NCBI GenBank assembly: GCA_017303795.1
Contig: JAFLBR010000005.1
Coordinates: 62,001 to 126,000 of the forward strand
Reading direction: 5' to 3'
Origin: Cytophagales bacterium
GTDB taxonomy: Bacteria > Bacteroidota > Bacteroidia > Cytophagales > Cyclobacteriaceae
Length of the DNA: 64,000 nt
The position numbers were made by a program, and so were the translations under genes. This document shows positions 7,271 to 14,987 of the stretch, piece by piece; position 1 is the stretch's first letter; each line of letters opens with the position of its first letter. The notes beneath the pieces were generated by a model, which saw nothing but the letters and a program-made list of their open reading frames with translations, did not search any database and was not told the origin of the DNA.

Positions 7271-9769
7271 TCAAGATTTAGATTGCATGTCGCGGGCGAG
7301 CTGCGCGATGCCTTTGCGCATATCACCATAGCGTTGTGCATATTGTTGCACTTTCATTTTTTCAGATTCCTCGGTGGTGTAGGCTAAATATTCTTCCAGG
7401 GATACTTCCGTGGCATACACCTTTGAAAGCATCCCGCCAAGGCTGATGAATACTTCTTTGTACTTCCGTGTTGGATCATTGCTTTTGTTGATGGACAGTA
7501 CAAGCGCCTTTTCTTTTTCGGTAAGACCCAGGAGTTGTTGAATGGAGTCGAATTTGTTTTGATACTTACTCTGGTCAAGCAGAATCTTGCAATCTGAATT
7601 GTTGATGATGGCCTGCTTGACCACAGGTGAACTGATGATATCCTCGACTTCCTGCGTGACTACAATCGCCTCTCCATAAAATTTCCGAACGGTCTTGAAT
7701 AAGTATTTGATATACTCCGCCATACCTTCTTTGGCGATGGCCTTCCAGGCTTCCTCAATCAAAATCATTTTCCGAATACCTTTCAGCTTGCGCATCTTGG
7801 AGATAAACACCTCCATGATAATGATGGTGACTACCGGGAACAGGATGGGATGGTCTTTGATGTTGTCGAGTTCAAAGACGATGAAACGTTGTTGGAGTAA
7901 ATCGAGGTTTTCGGTGGCGTTCAACAGGTAGTCGAATTCACCCCCTTTATAATAGGGTCGTAACACATAAAGGAAATTCTCCACATCAAAATCTTTTTCT
8001 TTGACTTTGTCTTCTTTCAGAATGAGTACAAACTCATCGCGAAGGAATTCGTAGAAAGTGTTGAAGCACCGCACCTCCGCCTTCGCTGAAGCTATAGCGG
8101 ACAAGCCCTGCCCCCTTTCCGAAGTAGAGGGGAGCTTCTCAAAAAACATTTTAAGGGCAATGGAGAGTGCTACATACTCCGAGCGGTTGAAGGTTTCGTT
8201 GTCCTTCTTCCATAGGGCGAGTAATAATGTTTTGATGCTTTCTTTTTTTTCCGTGTCCAGTACATCACCTTCTCCAATGTGAAACGGGTTGAATTGTAAT
8301 GGATTGGTTTCACTGTAGGTGAAGTAATAGCCATTCACCAGATCGCATAGTCCTTTGTACGAATGACCGACATCAACCAGCACAACATGTGTCCCTTGCT
8401 CATAATACGAGCGCACCATGTGGTTCGTAAAAAACGATTTGCCGCTGCCGCTTGGACCGAGGATGAATTTGTTACGATTCGTGCAGATACCTTTTTTGAT
8501 TGGCTCGTCTGAGATGTCAACATGCACAGGTTTTCCTGTTAGCCGGTCTCCCAACCGAATGCCCACCGGGCTTACCGAAGATTGGTAATTCGTTTCAAGA
8601 TTTAGAAAGCACGTTGCTTGTTCGGCAAATGTGTCGAAGGTGTCATTCATCGGAAAGTCGGCTTCATTGCCGGGTAATCCAGCCCAAAAGACTTGCGGGG
8701 CACCATCCGTCTCTTGTTTAGCTATCGCATCCATTTGCGCGAGTGCTGACGAAACCTGGGTTTTAAGTTCCTTGAGTTCCGTGCGGTTGTCCGACCATAC
8801 CAATAAGTTAAAGTGCGCTTTTACCGGAAGTCGTTGGGAAGCAATCGCTTCATTCAAAAAGTCATTTGTGGCATCGCGACTAATGGCATTCTCTCGCGAA
8901 TAAGTAGAAAGTGATTGCAGACGCAGTCGTTTGCTTTCAAGTTGTTTGATGGTTTTCTGTACATCGCCCAGAAAAATGTACTGGTTGTAGATGTGATTGC
9001 AAGAGAGTAGTTGACCCAAAGGTGATGCAAAGCCTACACTGAATTTGGTCTTGTCGGTTGAGTACCTGTCGTAGTTGATACGCGATCCACACAGAGAGGG
9101 CAAGTCTTCCACATCGGCCAGTGAATAAAGCTGACAGGTGTTATCACCTACCTGAAATTCATCTTTGAAATGAATGTCTCGTAACATTGGCCGTTCGTTG
9201 TCCCCTGATAAAAAGCAGGCTCGTTCTAACAACCCGGTTCTGTTCTCATCTCCTACCAAATCATCATCCGTGAGACGTTTCAGTTTCAGGAATCCACTGT
9301 CATTCAGGATGCGTTCCATTTGTGCGGCCTGATCTAAAAACTCCTGTAACTTTTGTGGTTTGATCGTCTCTTCCGGTACCAGCGTTCTGCTGAGCAAGGA
9401 TGAGAATACTGAACTTGATGGTTTGCGATTGGAAGCCTTTCGCGTAAGCATGATAAAGCATTCATGTTTTAAGAATGGCCTCTCATTAAAGAACCGTTCG
9501 CTAGCGCGCGATAGGAATGAATCTCCTGTAGCTTCAAAGTCTGCCTGATGTTTGGATGAGAAAAACCAATCTTGCTTATGAAAAATACTGTTGGCCGGTA
9601 ATGTCCTTATGGCTTTCACCAATACCTGATGGAACGCTTCATACTCCTGATCGGATAATGTGAAGATTTCCGGAAGCGTAACCTGGTACGCAATGGTGGC
9701 ATCCCCTTGTTTTGACAAGATACAGTCGTGTTCGACTTTGTAAATGGGGAAGATTTGTTCGAGGTTCAT
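7271..9769 (-). CDS. traG: Conjugation ATPase TraG (VirB4-like)
   Basis: This 832-residue ATPase powers assembly and substrate transfer of the ICE secretion system at the inner face of the membrane. Visible motifs are Walker A GPSGSGKS (residues 438-445), VVLVDVGHSYKGL just after it, and a C-terminal RKMILIEEAWKAI Walker B-like motif followed by VVTQEVEDI. The length is typical of Bacteroidota TraG/VirB4. It overlaps traF by 4 bp. Residues about 545-567 (LPSTSERGQGLSAIASAK and flanks) are encoded by a repeat-like GC-rich element at 8070-8139 and look like an in-frame insertion between ATPase motifs. Confidence 0.94.
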   Translation of the reverse strand: MNLEQIFPIYKVEHDCILSKQGDATIAYQVTLPEIFTLSDQEYEAFHQVLVKAIRTLPANSIFHKQDWFFSSKHQADFEATGDSFLSRASERFFNERPFLKHECFIMLTRKASNRKPSSSVFSSLLSRTLVPEETIKPQKLQEFLDQAAQMERILNDSGFLKLKRLTDDDLVGDENRTGLLERACFLSGDNERPMLRDIHFKDEFQVGDNTCQLYSLADVEDLPSLCGSRINYDRYSTDKTKFSVGFASPLGQLLSCNHIYNQYIFLGDVQKTIKQLESKRLRLQSLSTYSRENAISRDATNDFLNEAIASQRLPVKAHFNLLVWSDNRTELKELKTQVSSALAQMDAIAKQETDGAPQVFWAGLPGNEADFPMNDTFDTFAEQATCFLNLETNYQSSVSPVGIRLGDRLTGKPVHVDISDEPIKKGICTNRNKFILGPSGSGKSFFTNHMVRSYYEQGTHVVLVDVGHSYKGLCDLVNGYYFTYSETNPLQFNPFHIGEGDVLDTEKKESIKTLLLALWKKDNETFNRSEYVALSIALKMFFEKLPSTSERGQGLSAIASAKAEVRCFNTFYEFLRDEFVLILKEDKVKEKDFDVENFLYVLRPYYKGGEFDYLLNATENLDLLQQRFIVFELDNIKDHPILFPVVTIIIMEVFISKMRKLKGIRKMILIEEAWKAIAKEGMAEYIKYLFKTVRKFYGEAIVVTQEVEDIISSPVVKQAIINNSDCKILLDQSKYQNKFDSIQQLLGLTEKEKALVLSINKSNDPTRKYKEVFISLGGMLSKVYATEVSLEEYLAYTTEESEKMKVQQYAQRYGDMRKGIAQLARDMQSKS
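8070..8139. repeat. Repeat-like element inserted in frame in traG
   Basis: The stretch contains CCGCCTTCGCTGAAGCT, then AGCGG, then CCCCCTTTCC/AGAGGGGAG. The 13-mer CCTTCGCTGAAGC also occurs in the intergenic hairpin at 31850-31875, and the pyrimidine-rich half resembles the elements at 5222-5262 and 29072-29110. In traG it is read through in frame as about 23 residues with the phrase LPSTSERGQG, comparable to LPSPSGEGRG in TraJ. Confidence 0.6.
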
Positions 9770-10104
9770 GGTTGCTGGTTCTTGGACGATGCTTTCAAAT
9801 TCAAAAACAACCTGCGCGAAGATGATTTGAGAAAAACAGGGAGGTTGCGCTTCGCCATTTTCTTAATCAGACCGTATTGACCGTACGTGTCGCTCATGTG
9901 ATAGACAGCCATGAACAAACTTGTTCCCAGCAGCGCGGTGATACCGAGGCACACAAACATGTTGACACCTATTATATAGAGTGCGGCAAAAAGCATCAGC
10001 AATACAATCAAGCCTACTGCGAGATAGGCGATGTACTGTGCTTTGAGTCCTTTGAACTCAATGGGCTTGTTAATACCCTTGTTGATTTTGTATACACTCG
10101 ACAT
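9766..10104 (-). CDS. traF: Conjugative transposon protein TraF (DUF4133, VirB3-like)
   Basis: From the ATG at 10102-10104 this is a 112-residue inner-membrane protein: MSSVYKINKGINKPIEFKG, then two adjacent membrane helices (about residues 27-68) and a basic tail. This is the TraF/DUF4133 layout, the VirB3-like partner of the ATPase. The open frame extends upstream to 10176, but those 24 residues read through a low-complexity stretch of repeated GACAT/ATGTC words and are probably not coding. It overlaps traG by 4 bp and follows traE. Confidence 0.88.
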   Translation of the reverse strand: MSSVYKINKGINKPIEFKGLKAQYIAYLAVGLIVLLMLFAALYIIGVNMFVCLGITALLGTSLFMAVYHMSDTYGQYGLIKKMAKRNLPVFLKSSSRRLFLNLKASSKNQQP

Positions 10105-10181
10105 AAGACACAAGATGTTAGACATATGACATGAGGCATTTGTAATTGACATGGCCCCAAGATTCCTATAACTCAATGCGA

Positions 10182-10520
10182 CTACGTCAGTCCAAAGAAT
10201 GACCGAAGTACTGTGGCTACGATCACAAGGAAGACACAGCTTCCAAACCAGGCGGCTGCTACTTTACCCGTGTCAGGATCACCGCTGTTCCATTTCTGAT
10301 AAACTTTGATGGCTCCTACCAATCCGAGGATGGCACCGATGGCATACATTAGATTTGTTCCTGTTGCGAAGTAGCTTCGCACACGCATGGTAGCTTCATT
10401 GATACCCGCATTGCCATCTTGCCCAAAGACTGGCATTAACATGGTGATAGAGTACGCGGTCAACGTCAATGCGATTGCTTTGCATTTCTGTAGTGTTCGA
10501 AGAATAGATTTTTGTTTCAT
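10182..10520 (-). CDS. traE: Conjugative transposon protein TraE (DUF4134, VirB2-like)
   Basis: A 112-residue protein with a basic start, a long hydrophobic leader ending near VFGQDGNAG, then two helices (about 51-68 and 90-110) separated by KVYQKWNSGDPDTGKVAAAWFG. This last phrase is a hallmark of the DUF4134/TraE family, thought to be the pilin-like VirB2 equivalent of Bacteroidota conjugation systems. It starts the core tra cluster directly before traF. Confidence 0.92.
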   Translation of the reverse strand: MKQKSILRTLQKCKAIALTLTAYSITMLMPVFGQDGNAGINEATMRVRSYFATGTNLMYAIGAILGLVGAIKVYQKWNSGDPDTGKVAAAWFGSCVFLVIVATVLRSFFGLT

Positions 10521-10551
10521 TTGGATTATATGGTTTTGTTGATGAATAATT

Positions 10552-11094
10552 TCAGTGTGATGTATTCCACCAGGTTTTGACTTCGGTTAGTTCGAGATCG
10601 TACCGGCAGGTTTCTTTGCAGGTGGTGTGAACGACAATTGTCACGGCTTCGCGAAAGGGACTATCGCGCACACTGGGATAATGTTCAAGTAGTGATTTGA
10701 ATAAAGCGATACCTTCTTCGAGCGGGCTCTTGTTCTCAACAATCATTTCGCCCAGTATTTTGATTTCACCCAGCAGGTCGGTTACCGACCCTGTTACCAT
10801 TTTGGTATCCGTTCCTGAATCTTCGCTTTCTTCATCCGGTGTGTCGGACGCAAATTGAATCTGGTCGGCTTCCACCGTTTGTTTGCGAATGGGGCGGACA
10901 GGTTCGGGCTGCACTCTGCCCATCAGATTAGTAGCAGGTTCCCGTTCCGGTGCCGGAAGCGGGGGTTTACTTTTATTCGTCAGCCACCCGAAGATTTCGC
11001 GGTGATAGAAAAAGACTGACGTAATCAAGTAGTAGCCCCCGATAATGAGGGCGGCCGTTGTTAAAAATTGTTCCCAGGTAATAGTGTTGAACAT
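10552..11094 (-). CDS. Membrane-anchored protein of unknown function in tra operon
   Basis: A 180-residue protein with one membrane segment at about 9-28, a proline- and acid-rich linker (residues 40-95) and a C-terminal helical domain ending in CRYDLELTEVKTWWNTSH. I do not recognise a named family. It lies 31 bp upstream of traE and shares its direction, so it probably belongs to the transfer operon. Its single-anchor topology would place the C-terminal domain on one side of the inner membrane. Confidence 0.7.
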   Translation of the reverse strand: MFNTITWEQFLTTAALIIGGYYLITSVFFYHREIFGWLTNKSKPPLPAPEREPATNLMGRVQPEPVRPIRKQTVEADQIQFASDTPDEESEDSGTDTKMVTGSVTDLLGEIKILGEMIVENKSPLEEGIALFKSLLEHYPSVRDSPFREAVTIVVHTTCKETCRYDLELTEVKTWWNTSH

Positions 11095-11195
11095 CGCCTC
11101 TGTGGTTTATTGCTGAGGCGAAGGTGATGTGTGCTACGAGGCCGTGTTCACAAGTTGGGGGGAAGTGGGGTACGATTTTTTTTTGATGGGATTCG

Positions 11196-11540
11196 TTAGG
11201 GCCGGTCGAGTCCGTACTTTTTGAAAATGATTTCAACCTCACGGAAGATGAAGGGTTCGTGTTCAGGAATTTGTTGTGGGTTAGCTTTACATGCCTGAAT
11301 AAGGGTGGCATAGTGTACCAGGTCCAACGGCAGCTTACTTAACTCCCGCAAGTCGCGAAGCAGAAATTCGCGTTTGGTATTAGTGATGGCGAAAGTCTGA
11401 AATTGATTTTCAAGAAAACTGTCAAGTCCCTCTTTCGTCAACAGATTCAATATGTATTGATTCCGGGCGAGCCGGATATTCTCAATCGCTTGCGTCATGG
11501 AGCCTACGGCAGCCGGTTGATTAGAAGTCAGTTCCGTCAT
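11196..11540 (-). CDS. Small soluble protein of unknown function upstream of tra operon
   Basis: A 114-residue, mostly helical soluble protein with no signal peptide and no motif that I recognise. The frame is intact, starts at ATG 11540, and lies between the ECF sigma gene and the tra genes on the same strand. A gap of about 100 bp follows before the next gene. It may be a regulator or accessory factor of the element, but nothing in the sequence specifies a function. Confidence 0.6.
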   Translation of the reverse strand: MTELTSNQPAAVGSMTQAIENIRLARNQYILNLLTKEGLDSFLENQFQTFAITNTKREFLLRDLRELSKLPLDLVHYATLIQACKANPQQIPEHEPFIFREVEIIFKKYGLDRP

Positions 11541-11556
11541 TTACTAATTCAATTCA

Positions 11557-11575
11557 ACTCAGCTTTGAGCTGAGT
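11557..11575. promoter_or_regulatory. Perfect 8-bp hairpin between sigma gene and tra operon
   Basis: ACTCAGCT, a 3-base loop TTG, then AGCTGAGT. It lies 35 bp downstream of the sigma stop and 17 bp upstream of the next start on the minus strand. No T-run follows on the minus strand, so it is more likely an operator, attenuator or RNA-processing site than a classical terminator. Confidence 0.45.
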
Positions 11576-11609
11576 GCTTTATCACGTTAAAGTTAAACGT
11601 TTTGCAGAA

Positions 11610-12167
11610 TTAAACGATTTCGAGAAGGTCTTTTGGATACTGGCGAAGCAGGTCGAAGGCCTGGGAGATGTATGTTTCCACCGTACGCTTTGAGATGTGC
11701 ATGCGTTGGGCGATTTCAGTATTGGAGAGATTTTCCGTTAAGCGCAGGTGCAATGCCTGGCGGCAACGTTCCGGGAGTTGCATAGTGAGGGCATTTATTT
11801 TCTGGCTAAGTGCTTCGGGGTTGCGCTTTGGCTCAGGCGTATTTTCGTAGGCGGCTTCAAAGAGGCGGTAGTGGTCTTCGTATTTACGTTTTACTTTTTC
11901 ATGTTTCACGTGGCGTATAAGCCTATATCGCACCGAAGAAAATAAATAGGCACGGAAAGAAGTGACTTGGAGTTCGGCTCTACGCATCCATAGCGAAACG
12001 AATACATCCTGTATAATCTCTTCGGCTGTTTCTATGCCTACATTTTTCCGGGCAAAGGCAATGAGGTCTGCGGCATGAGTCCGGTAGATGGACTCAAAAG
12101 CGGATTGGTTTCCGTTTTGGAAGAGAGATAAAAGAATTTGATCGTTATCCTGATTTTCCGCTATCAT
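11610..12167 (-). CDS. ECF RNA polymerase sigma factor of the ICE
   Basis: A 185-residue sigma-70 family factor. Region 2 is visible as IIQDVFVSLWMRRAEL and FSSVRYRLIRHVKHEKVKR (residues about 46-85), and region 4 as LPERCRQALHLRLTENLSN with the HTH NTEIAQRMHISKRTVETY (about 132-172). It is full length for Bacteroidota ECF factors. No FecR-type anti-sigma gene lies next to it. Placed first in the minus-strand block, it could direct transcription of the tra operon; that is inferred from position. It resembles the damaged sigma gene at 62.2 kb. Confidence 0.93.
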   Translation of the reverse strand: MIAENQDNDQILLSLFQNGNQSAFESIYRTHAADLIAFARKNVGIETAEEIIQDVFVSLWMRRAELQVTSFRAYLFSSVRYRLIRHVKHEKVKRKYEDHYRLFEAAYENTPEPKRNPEALSQKINALTMQLPERCRQALHLRLTENLSNTEIAQRMHISKRTVETYISQAFDLLRQYPKDLLEIV

Positions 12168-12229
12168 TTTCTTACCCTATGGTAACTATCTCATTTATAG
12201 GTAGGTAAATATAAGGAAAGTAAATCATT

Positions 12230-12249
12230 TGCGGGTAGAACGACCCGCA
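12230..12249. promoter_or_regulatory. Inverted repeat between divergent sigma and XRE genes
   Basis: TGCGGGT, a 6-base loop AGAACG, then ACCCGCA, followed on the plus strand by CAATTTTTAT. It lies in the 113-bp divergent gap. The shape resembles a small terminator on the plus strand, but no plus-strand gene precedes it, so an operator for the divergent promoters is at least as likely. Confidence 0.45.
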
Positions 12250-12280
12250 CAATTTTTATAAAGATAATACAGATTGCCTT

Positions 12281-12538
12281 GTGTTAAAGGCAATGAAATC
12301 CCGCGATCGCAAACGGCTTCAACAATTTCGGCAGAACCTAAAAAGGCTCCGAACTGAGCGCAACTTAAGTCAGCGTGGGCTTTCTTATCTCTGTGATGTT
12401 GATTACTCTAAGATTGGCAAGCTTGAAAGTAATGAGAACACGAATTTGACCTTAACAACGCTCTTCGAACTCGCCAAAGGACTAGGCGTCCATCCCAAAG
12501 AACTCATTGACTATGAGTTTGAGTTTTTGAAGAAGTAG
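12281..12538 (+). CDS. XRE-family HTH regulator
   Basis: An 85-residue protein that is almost entirely one Cro/C1-type helix-turn-helix domain: LKRLRTERNLSQRGLSYLCD, then SKIGKLESNENTNLTLTTLF and ELAKGLGVHPKELI. A start at the fifth codon (ATG 12293) is also possible. It is divergent from the ECF sigma gene and 11 bp from a second XRE gene. The probable role is repression of an element promoter. The target is not visible, though the inverted repeat at 12230-12249 is a candidate. Confidence 0.88.
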   Translation: MLKAMKSRDRKRLQQFRQNLKRLRTERNLSQRGLSYLCDVDYSKIGKLESNENTNLTLTTLFELAKGLGVHPKELIDYEFEFLKK

Positions 12539-12549
12539 TATTAAGTTTC

Positions 12550-12771
12550 ATGGTGCCACAAATCAGAAATGAAGCATTACTCCGAAAAATTGGTGAACGA
12601 ATCAAGTCACTTCGTGTTGATGCCAATTTAACGCAAGAGGAATTCTACAATGATACAGGTATTCACATCGGGCGAATCGAAACAGCCACTTCAAATATTT
12701 CCGTCAGTACTCTGGATGCAATTTGTAAGTATTTTAAGATTGGGTTGGATCAGTTTTTTAGAAGCTTGTGA
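12550..12771 (+). CDS. Second small XRE-family HTH protein
   Basis: A 73-residue single-domain Cro/C1 HTH protein: IGERIKSLRVDANLTQEEFY, then IHIGRIETATSNISVSTLDA and ICKYFKIGLDQFF. It is only distantly similar to the preceding gene, so the pair need not be a recent duplication. With an 11-bp gap the two are probably co-transcribed. It stops 90 bp before the AbiE-like pair and might also act there. Confidence 0.85.
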   Translation: MVPQIRNEALLRKIGERIKSLRVDANLTQEEFYNDTGIHIGRIETATSNISVSTLDAICKYFKIGLDQFFRSL

Positions 12772-12833
12772 GGAAACCTAGAGCACTAAGATTCGGAATC
12801 ATTCTCTAAAACCTGCTTATTTCTTGGAACTAA

Positions 12834-12863
12834 ATGTCACCTTTTTTCGTAAATTGGTGACAT
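12834..12863. promoter_or_regulatory. Inverted-repeat operator overlapping the AbiEi-like start codon
   Basis: ATGTCACC at 12834-12841 and GGTGACAT at 12856-12863 form a perfect 8-bp inverted repeat with a 14-bp A/T-rich spacer. The right arm contains the first two bases of the ATG at 12862. AbiEi antitoxins are known to bind inverted repeats in their own promoter, so this is a good candidate autoregulatory site. Confidence 0.6.
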
Positions 12864-13500
12864 GGAAGAGAAGGTACACAGCCATATTCAGTCGTCTATT
12901 TCTAAGAAAAAGGCCGGAAATATCTTATTTCCAGCTGATTTTAGAGGAAAGGGCACCCAGGCGGCTATAAAAAAGGCTATGTCGCGGCTGGCTAAGGCCG
13001 GGCGTGTTAAACGGCTGGCGCATGGTATTTACTACATCCCCAAAATTGATCCCGTACTGGGAGAGCTGCGTCCTGACATAGACGAAGTAGTTAACATGCT
13101 GGCGCAAAAGGAACGCATCCGGGTGCGGCCGGCCGGTGCCTATGCGCTGCATCAGCTTGGGCTTACCACGCAAGTTCCCATGAAACGCGTTTACGTTACG
13201 GATGGAAATCCTCGGCAATTCAGGCTTGGCAAAACCATGATCCGATTCAAAGCAACATCACCTAAAAAATTATCCACGGTTGGAAAGATCAGCAGTCTTG
13301 TCATTCAGGCTATTGAAGAATTGGGCGTTGAACACATTGGCCCTGAATTGGAAAAGAAAATACTCGATTCCCTGCGGAAAGAAGAACCACGCAACCTGAA
13401 GCATGACCTTGCGTTGGCATCAGCCAAAGTAAATGACTACATCGTACGATTGATGAAAAAAATATTGCCTTATGACTCAGTGGCTCACGTTAACTCCTGA
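12862..13500 (+). CDS. AbiEi-like antitoxin (DUF6088 type)
   Basis: A 212-residue protein with an N-terminal winged-helix region. IQAAIKKAMSR-type helices are followed by LAKAGRVKRLAHGIYYIPK (about 45-70), the typical AbiEi/DUF6088 motif in which an HTH precedes a GxYY strand. A C-terminal alpha/beta domain follows with VRPAGAYALHQLGLTTQVP. It overlaps the next gene by 29 bp. As the antitoxin of a type IV toxin-antitoxin pair it should repress the operon and counter AbiEii. The perfect inverted repeat across its start codon supports autoregulation. Confidence 0.87.
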   Translation: MEEKVHSHIQSSISKKKAGNILFPADFRGKGTQAAIKKAMSRLAKAGRVKRLAHGIYYIPKIDPVLGELRPDIDEVVNMLAQKERIRVRPAGAYALHQLGLTTQVPMKRVYVTDGNPRQFRLGKTMIRFKATSPKKLSTVGKISSLVIQAIEELGVEHIGPELEKKILDSLRKEEPRNLKHDLALASAKVNDYIVRLMKKILPYDSVAHVNS

Positions 13501-14485
13501 ACAGCGCAAAGCTTCCATTACCGAAGTGGAATATGTAACCGGTATTCAAGCTAAGGCCATTGAAAAAGATTGGTGGGTCACCTTAACGTTACGAGCATTA
13601 TTTCAAAGTGCGTATGCGAAGCACCTGGTATTTAAGGGCGGCACATCGCTCAGTAAATGTTGGAAGTTAATCGCCCGGTTTTCGGAAGATGTTGACATTG
13701 CATTAGCCCCGGAGGCATTCGGGATGAAGTATGAAAAGAGCCCTTCTAAAACTTATGTTGAAAAATTAAAACGGGCAGGTTGCGCATTTACAAGCAATAA
13801 ACTGAAGACGGAACTGGAAGTTCAATTGAAAGCCCTTGGCTTACCTCACGGCATGATCACCGTGGTGGCCGAGCCCGTACCAGAAAACAGACCCGATACC
13901 GATCCTCAAACGCTGCATGTGAAATACCCTTCGCTGTATGATCCCAATCCCTACATCGCTGAAGAAGTAAAAATCGAGGTGAGTGTTCGGTCCTTGCAGA
14001 CACCTTATTCACAGGCCCCTGTTCTGTCTATTCTAACACAGGAAAATCCTTCTGATGCTTACCTGGAAGAATCGATGATAGTTGATGTAGTAGAGCCGCG
14101 AAAAACTTTTCTGGAAAAGATTTTTCTTTTGCACGAAGAATTTGGCAAGCCGGACACAACGAAGATTCGTTCCGAAAGAATGTCCAGACACTTATATGAT
14201 TTAAGCAGTATGATCGGTACCGATTCGGAGACACAAGCACTTGCGGATTATGACTTATACACTACGTTGATTGCTCATCGTGAAGCCTACCACCGTATTT
14301 CCTGGCTAAACTATGATACGCTTAACCACAAAACGATTGCATTTATTCCCCCGGAAGGTGTGATGGCGTTATACCGTAAAGATTATGAAACTATGCAGGA
14401 GCAAATGATCTATGGCGAGTCTATACCCTTTGATAGTCTGATGTTGCGCCTTCAAACATTGCAGGACAAAATCAGGAATGGTTAA
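13472..14485 (+). CDS. AbiEii-like nucleotidyltransferase toxin
   Basis: A 337-residue protein of the AbiEii/DUF1814 nucleotidyltransferase family. The N-terminal fold carries VFKGGTSLSKCWK (GGTSLSK, about 56-62) and RFSEDVDIAL (about 70-79; D73 and D75 are the expected metal ligands). Such toxins modify RNA or growth machinery with nucleotides and act in abortive infection or element maintenance. The start at 13472 overlaps the antitoxin by 29 bp, implying translational coupling. The frame appears intact, so the pair should be functional. Confidence 0.92.
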   Translation: MTQWLTLTPEQRKASITEVEYVTGIQAKAIEKDWWVTLTLRALFQSAYAKHLVFKGGTSLSKCWKLIARFSEDVDIALAPEAFGMKYEKSPSKTYVEKLKRAGCAFTSNKLKTELEVQLKALGLPHGMITVVAEPVPENRPDTDPQTLHVKYPSLYDPNPYIAEEVKIEVSVRSLQTPYSQAPVLSILTQENPSDAYLEESMIVDVVEPRKTFLEKIFLLHEEFGKPDTTKIRSERMSRHLYDLSSMIGTDSETQALADYDLYTTLIAHREAYHRISWLNYDTLNHKTIAFIPPEGVMALYRKDYETMQEQMIYGESIPFDSLMLRLQTLQDKIRNG

Positions 14486-14501
14486 GGACAAAAAGTAAGA
14501 A

Positions 14502-14987
14502 TTATTTCCAAGCTAAAAACCGTTTTTCACAATCCTCCACTGGCAGTCGTTTGTTATACTCCATCAGGTGTTTGAGTTGGACTCGCGCAATTTTCTTTGT
14601 TATCAATTTATTTTCTATGAACTGGTCGAAGAGCCAAAGGATACCATGCACTTCAATCTTTTGGAAGCCGGAAATTTTTCTAACGACTCCATCACCCGTC
14701 AGGATAAAGGCATCTAATTTTAACGCAAGGTAAAAAACTGATTTATCTGAATCGCTTAACCGCTTGTTGGCTTTGACTACATCTGGCATGTTCAATTCCT
14801 CTAGCAGATGTACTGTCAATAATTTTTTTCGAATAGGTTTACCGATAGCGGCTTGCTGCTGTGCATTGAGTTCATCTATCACATTGATGGTAGTATGAAT
14901 CTCCACATCAATGCCAAACAGTTTGTCCAGCAACTTGCAGTAAATCAAGTCGATGAAGATGTTCGCATCGGTAATGGCAATTCTCAT
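14502..14987 (-). CDS. PIN-domain ribonuclease, probable toxin
   Basis: A 161-residue protein with PIN-domain signatures: AITDANIFIDL at the N-terminus (D7), TTINVIDEL (E38), SDSDKSVFYLAL (D82 or D84) and ILTGDGVVRK (D99). These acidic residues would hold the metal ion of an endoribonuclease. It overlaps the preceding XRE-ImmA/IrrE gene by 4 bp. Such XRE-ImmA plus PIN pairs are known as putative type II toxin-antitoxin or defence modules. It is convergent with the AbiEii-like gene, 16 bp away. Confidence 0.88.
   Translation of the reverse strand: MRIAITDANIFIDLIYCKLLDKLFGIDVEIHTTINVIDELNAQQQAAIGKPIRKKLLTVHLLEELNMPDVVKANKRLSDSDKSVFYLALKLDAFILTGDGVVRKISGFQKIEVHGILWLFDQFIENKLITKKIARVQLKHLMEYNKRLPVEDCEKRFLAWK

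Noticed and set aside
10973-11311. Minus-strand frame of 112 codons between tra genes
   Set aside because: It overlaps two better-supported genes in another frame and has low-complexity composition with no recognisable fold.
12925-13218. Minus-strand frame of 97 codons
   Set aside because: It is fully antisense to the AbiEi-like gene, whose domain and operator evidence is strong.
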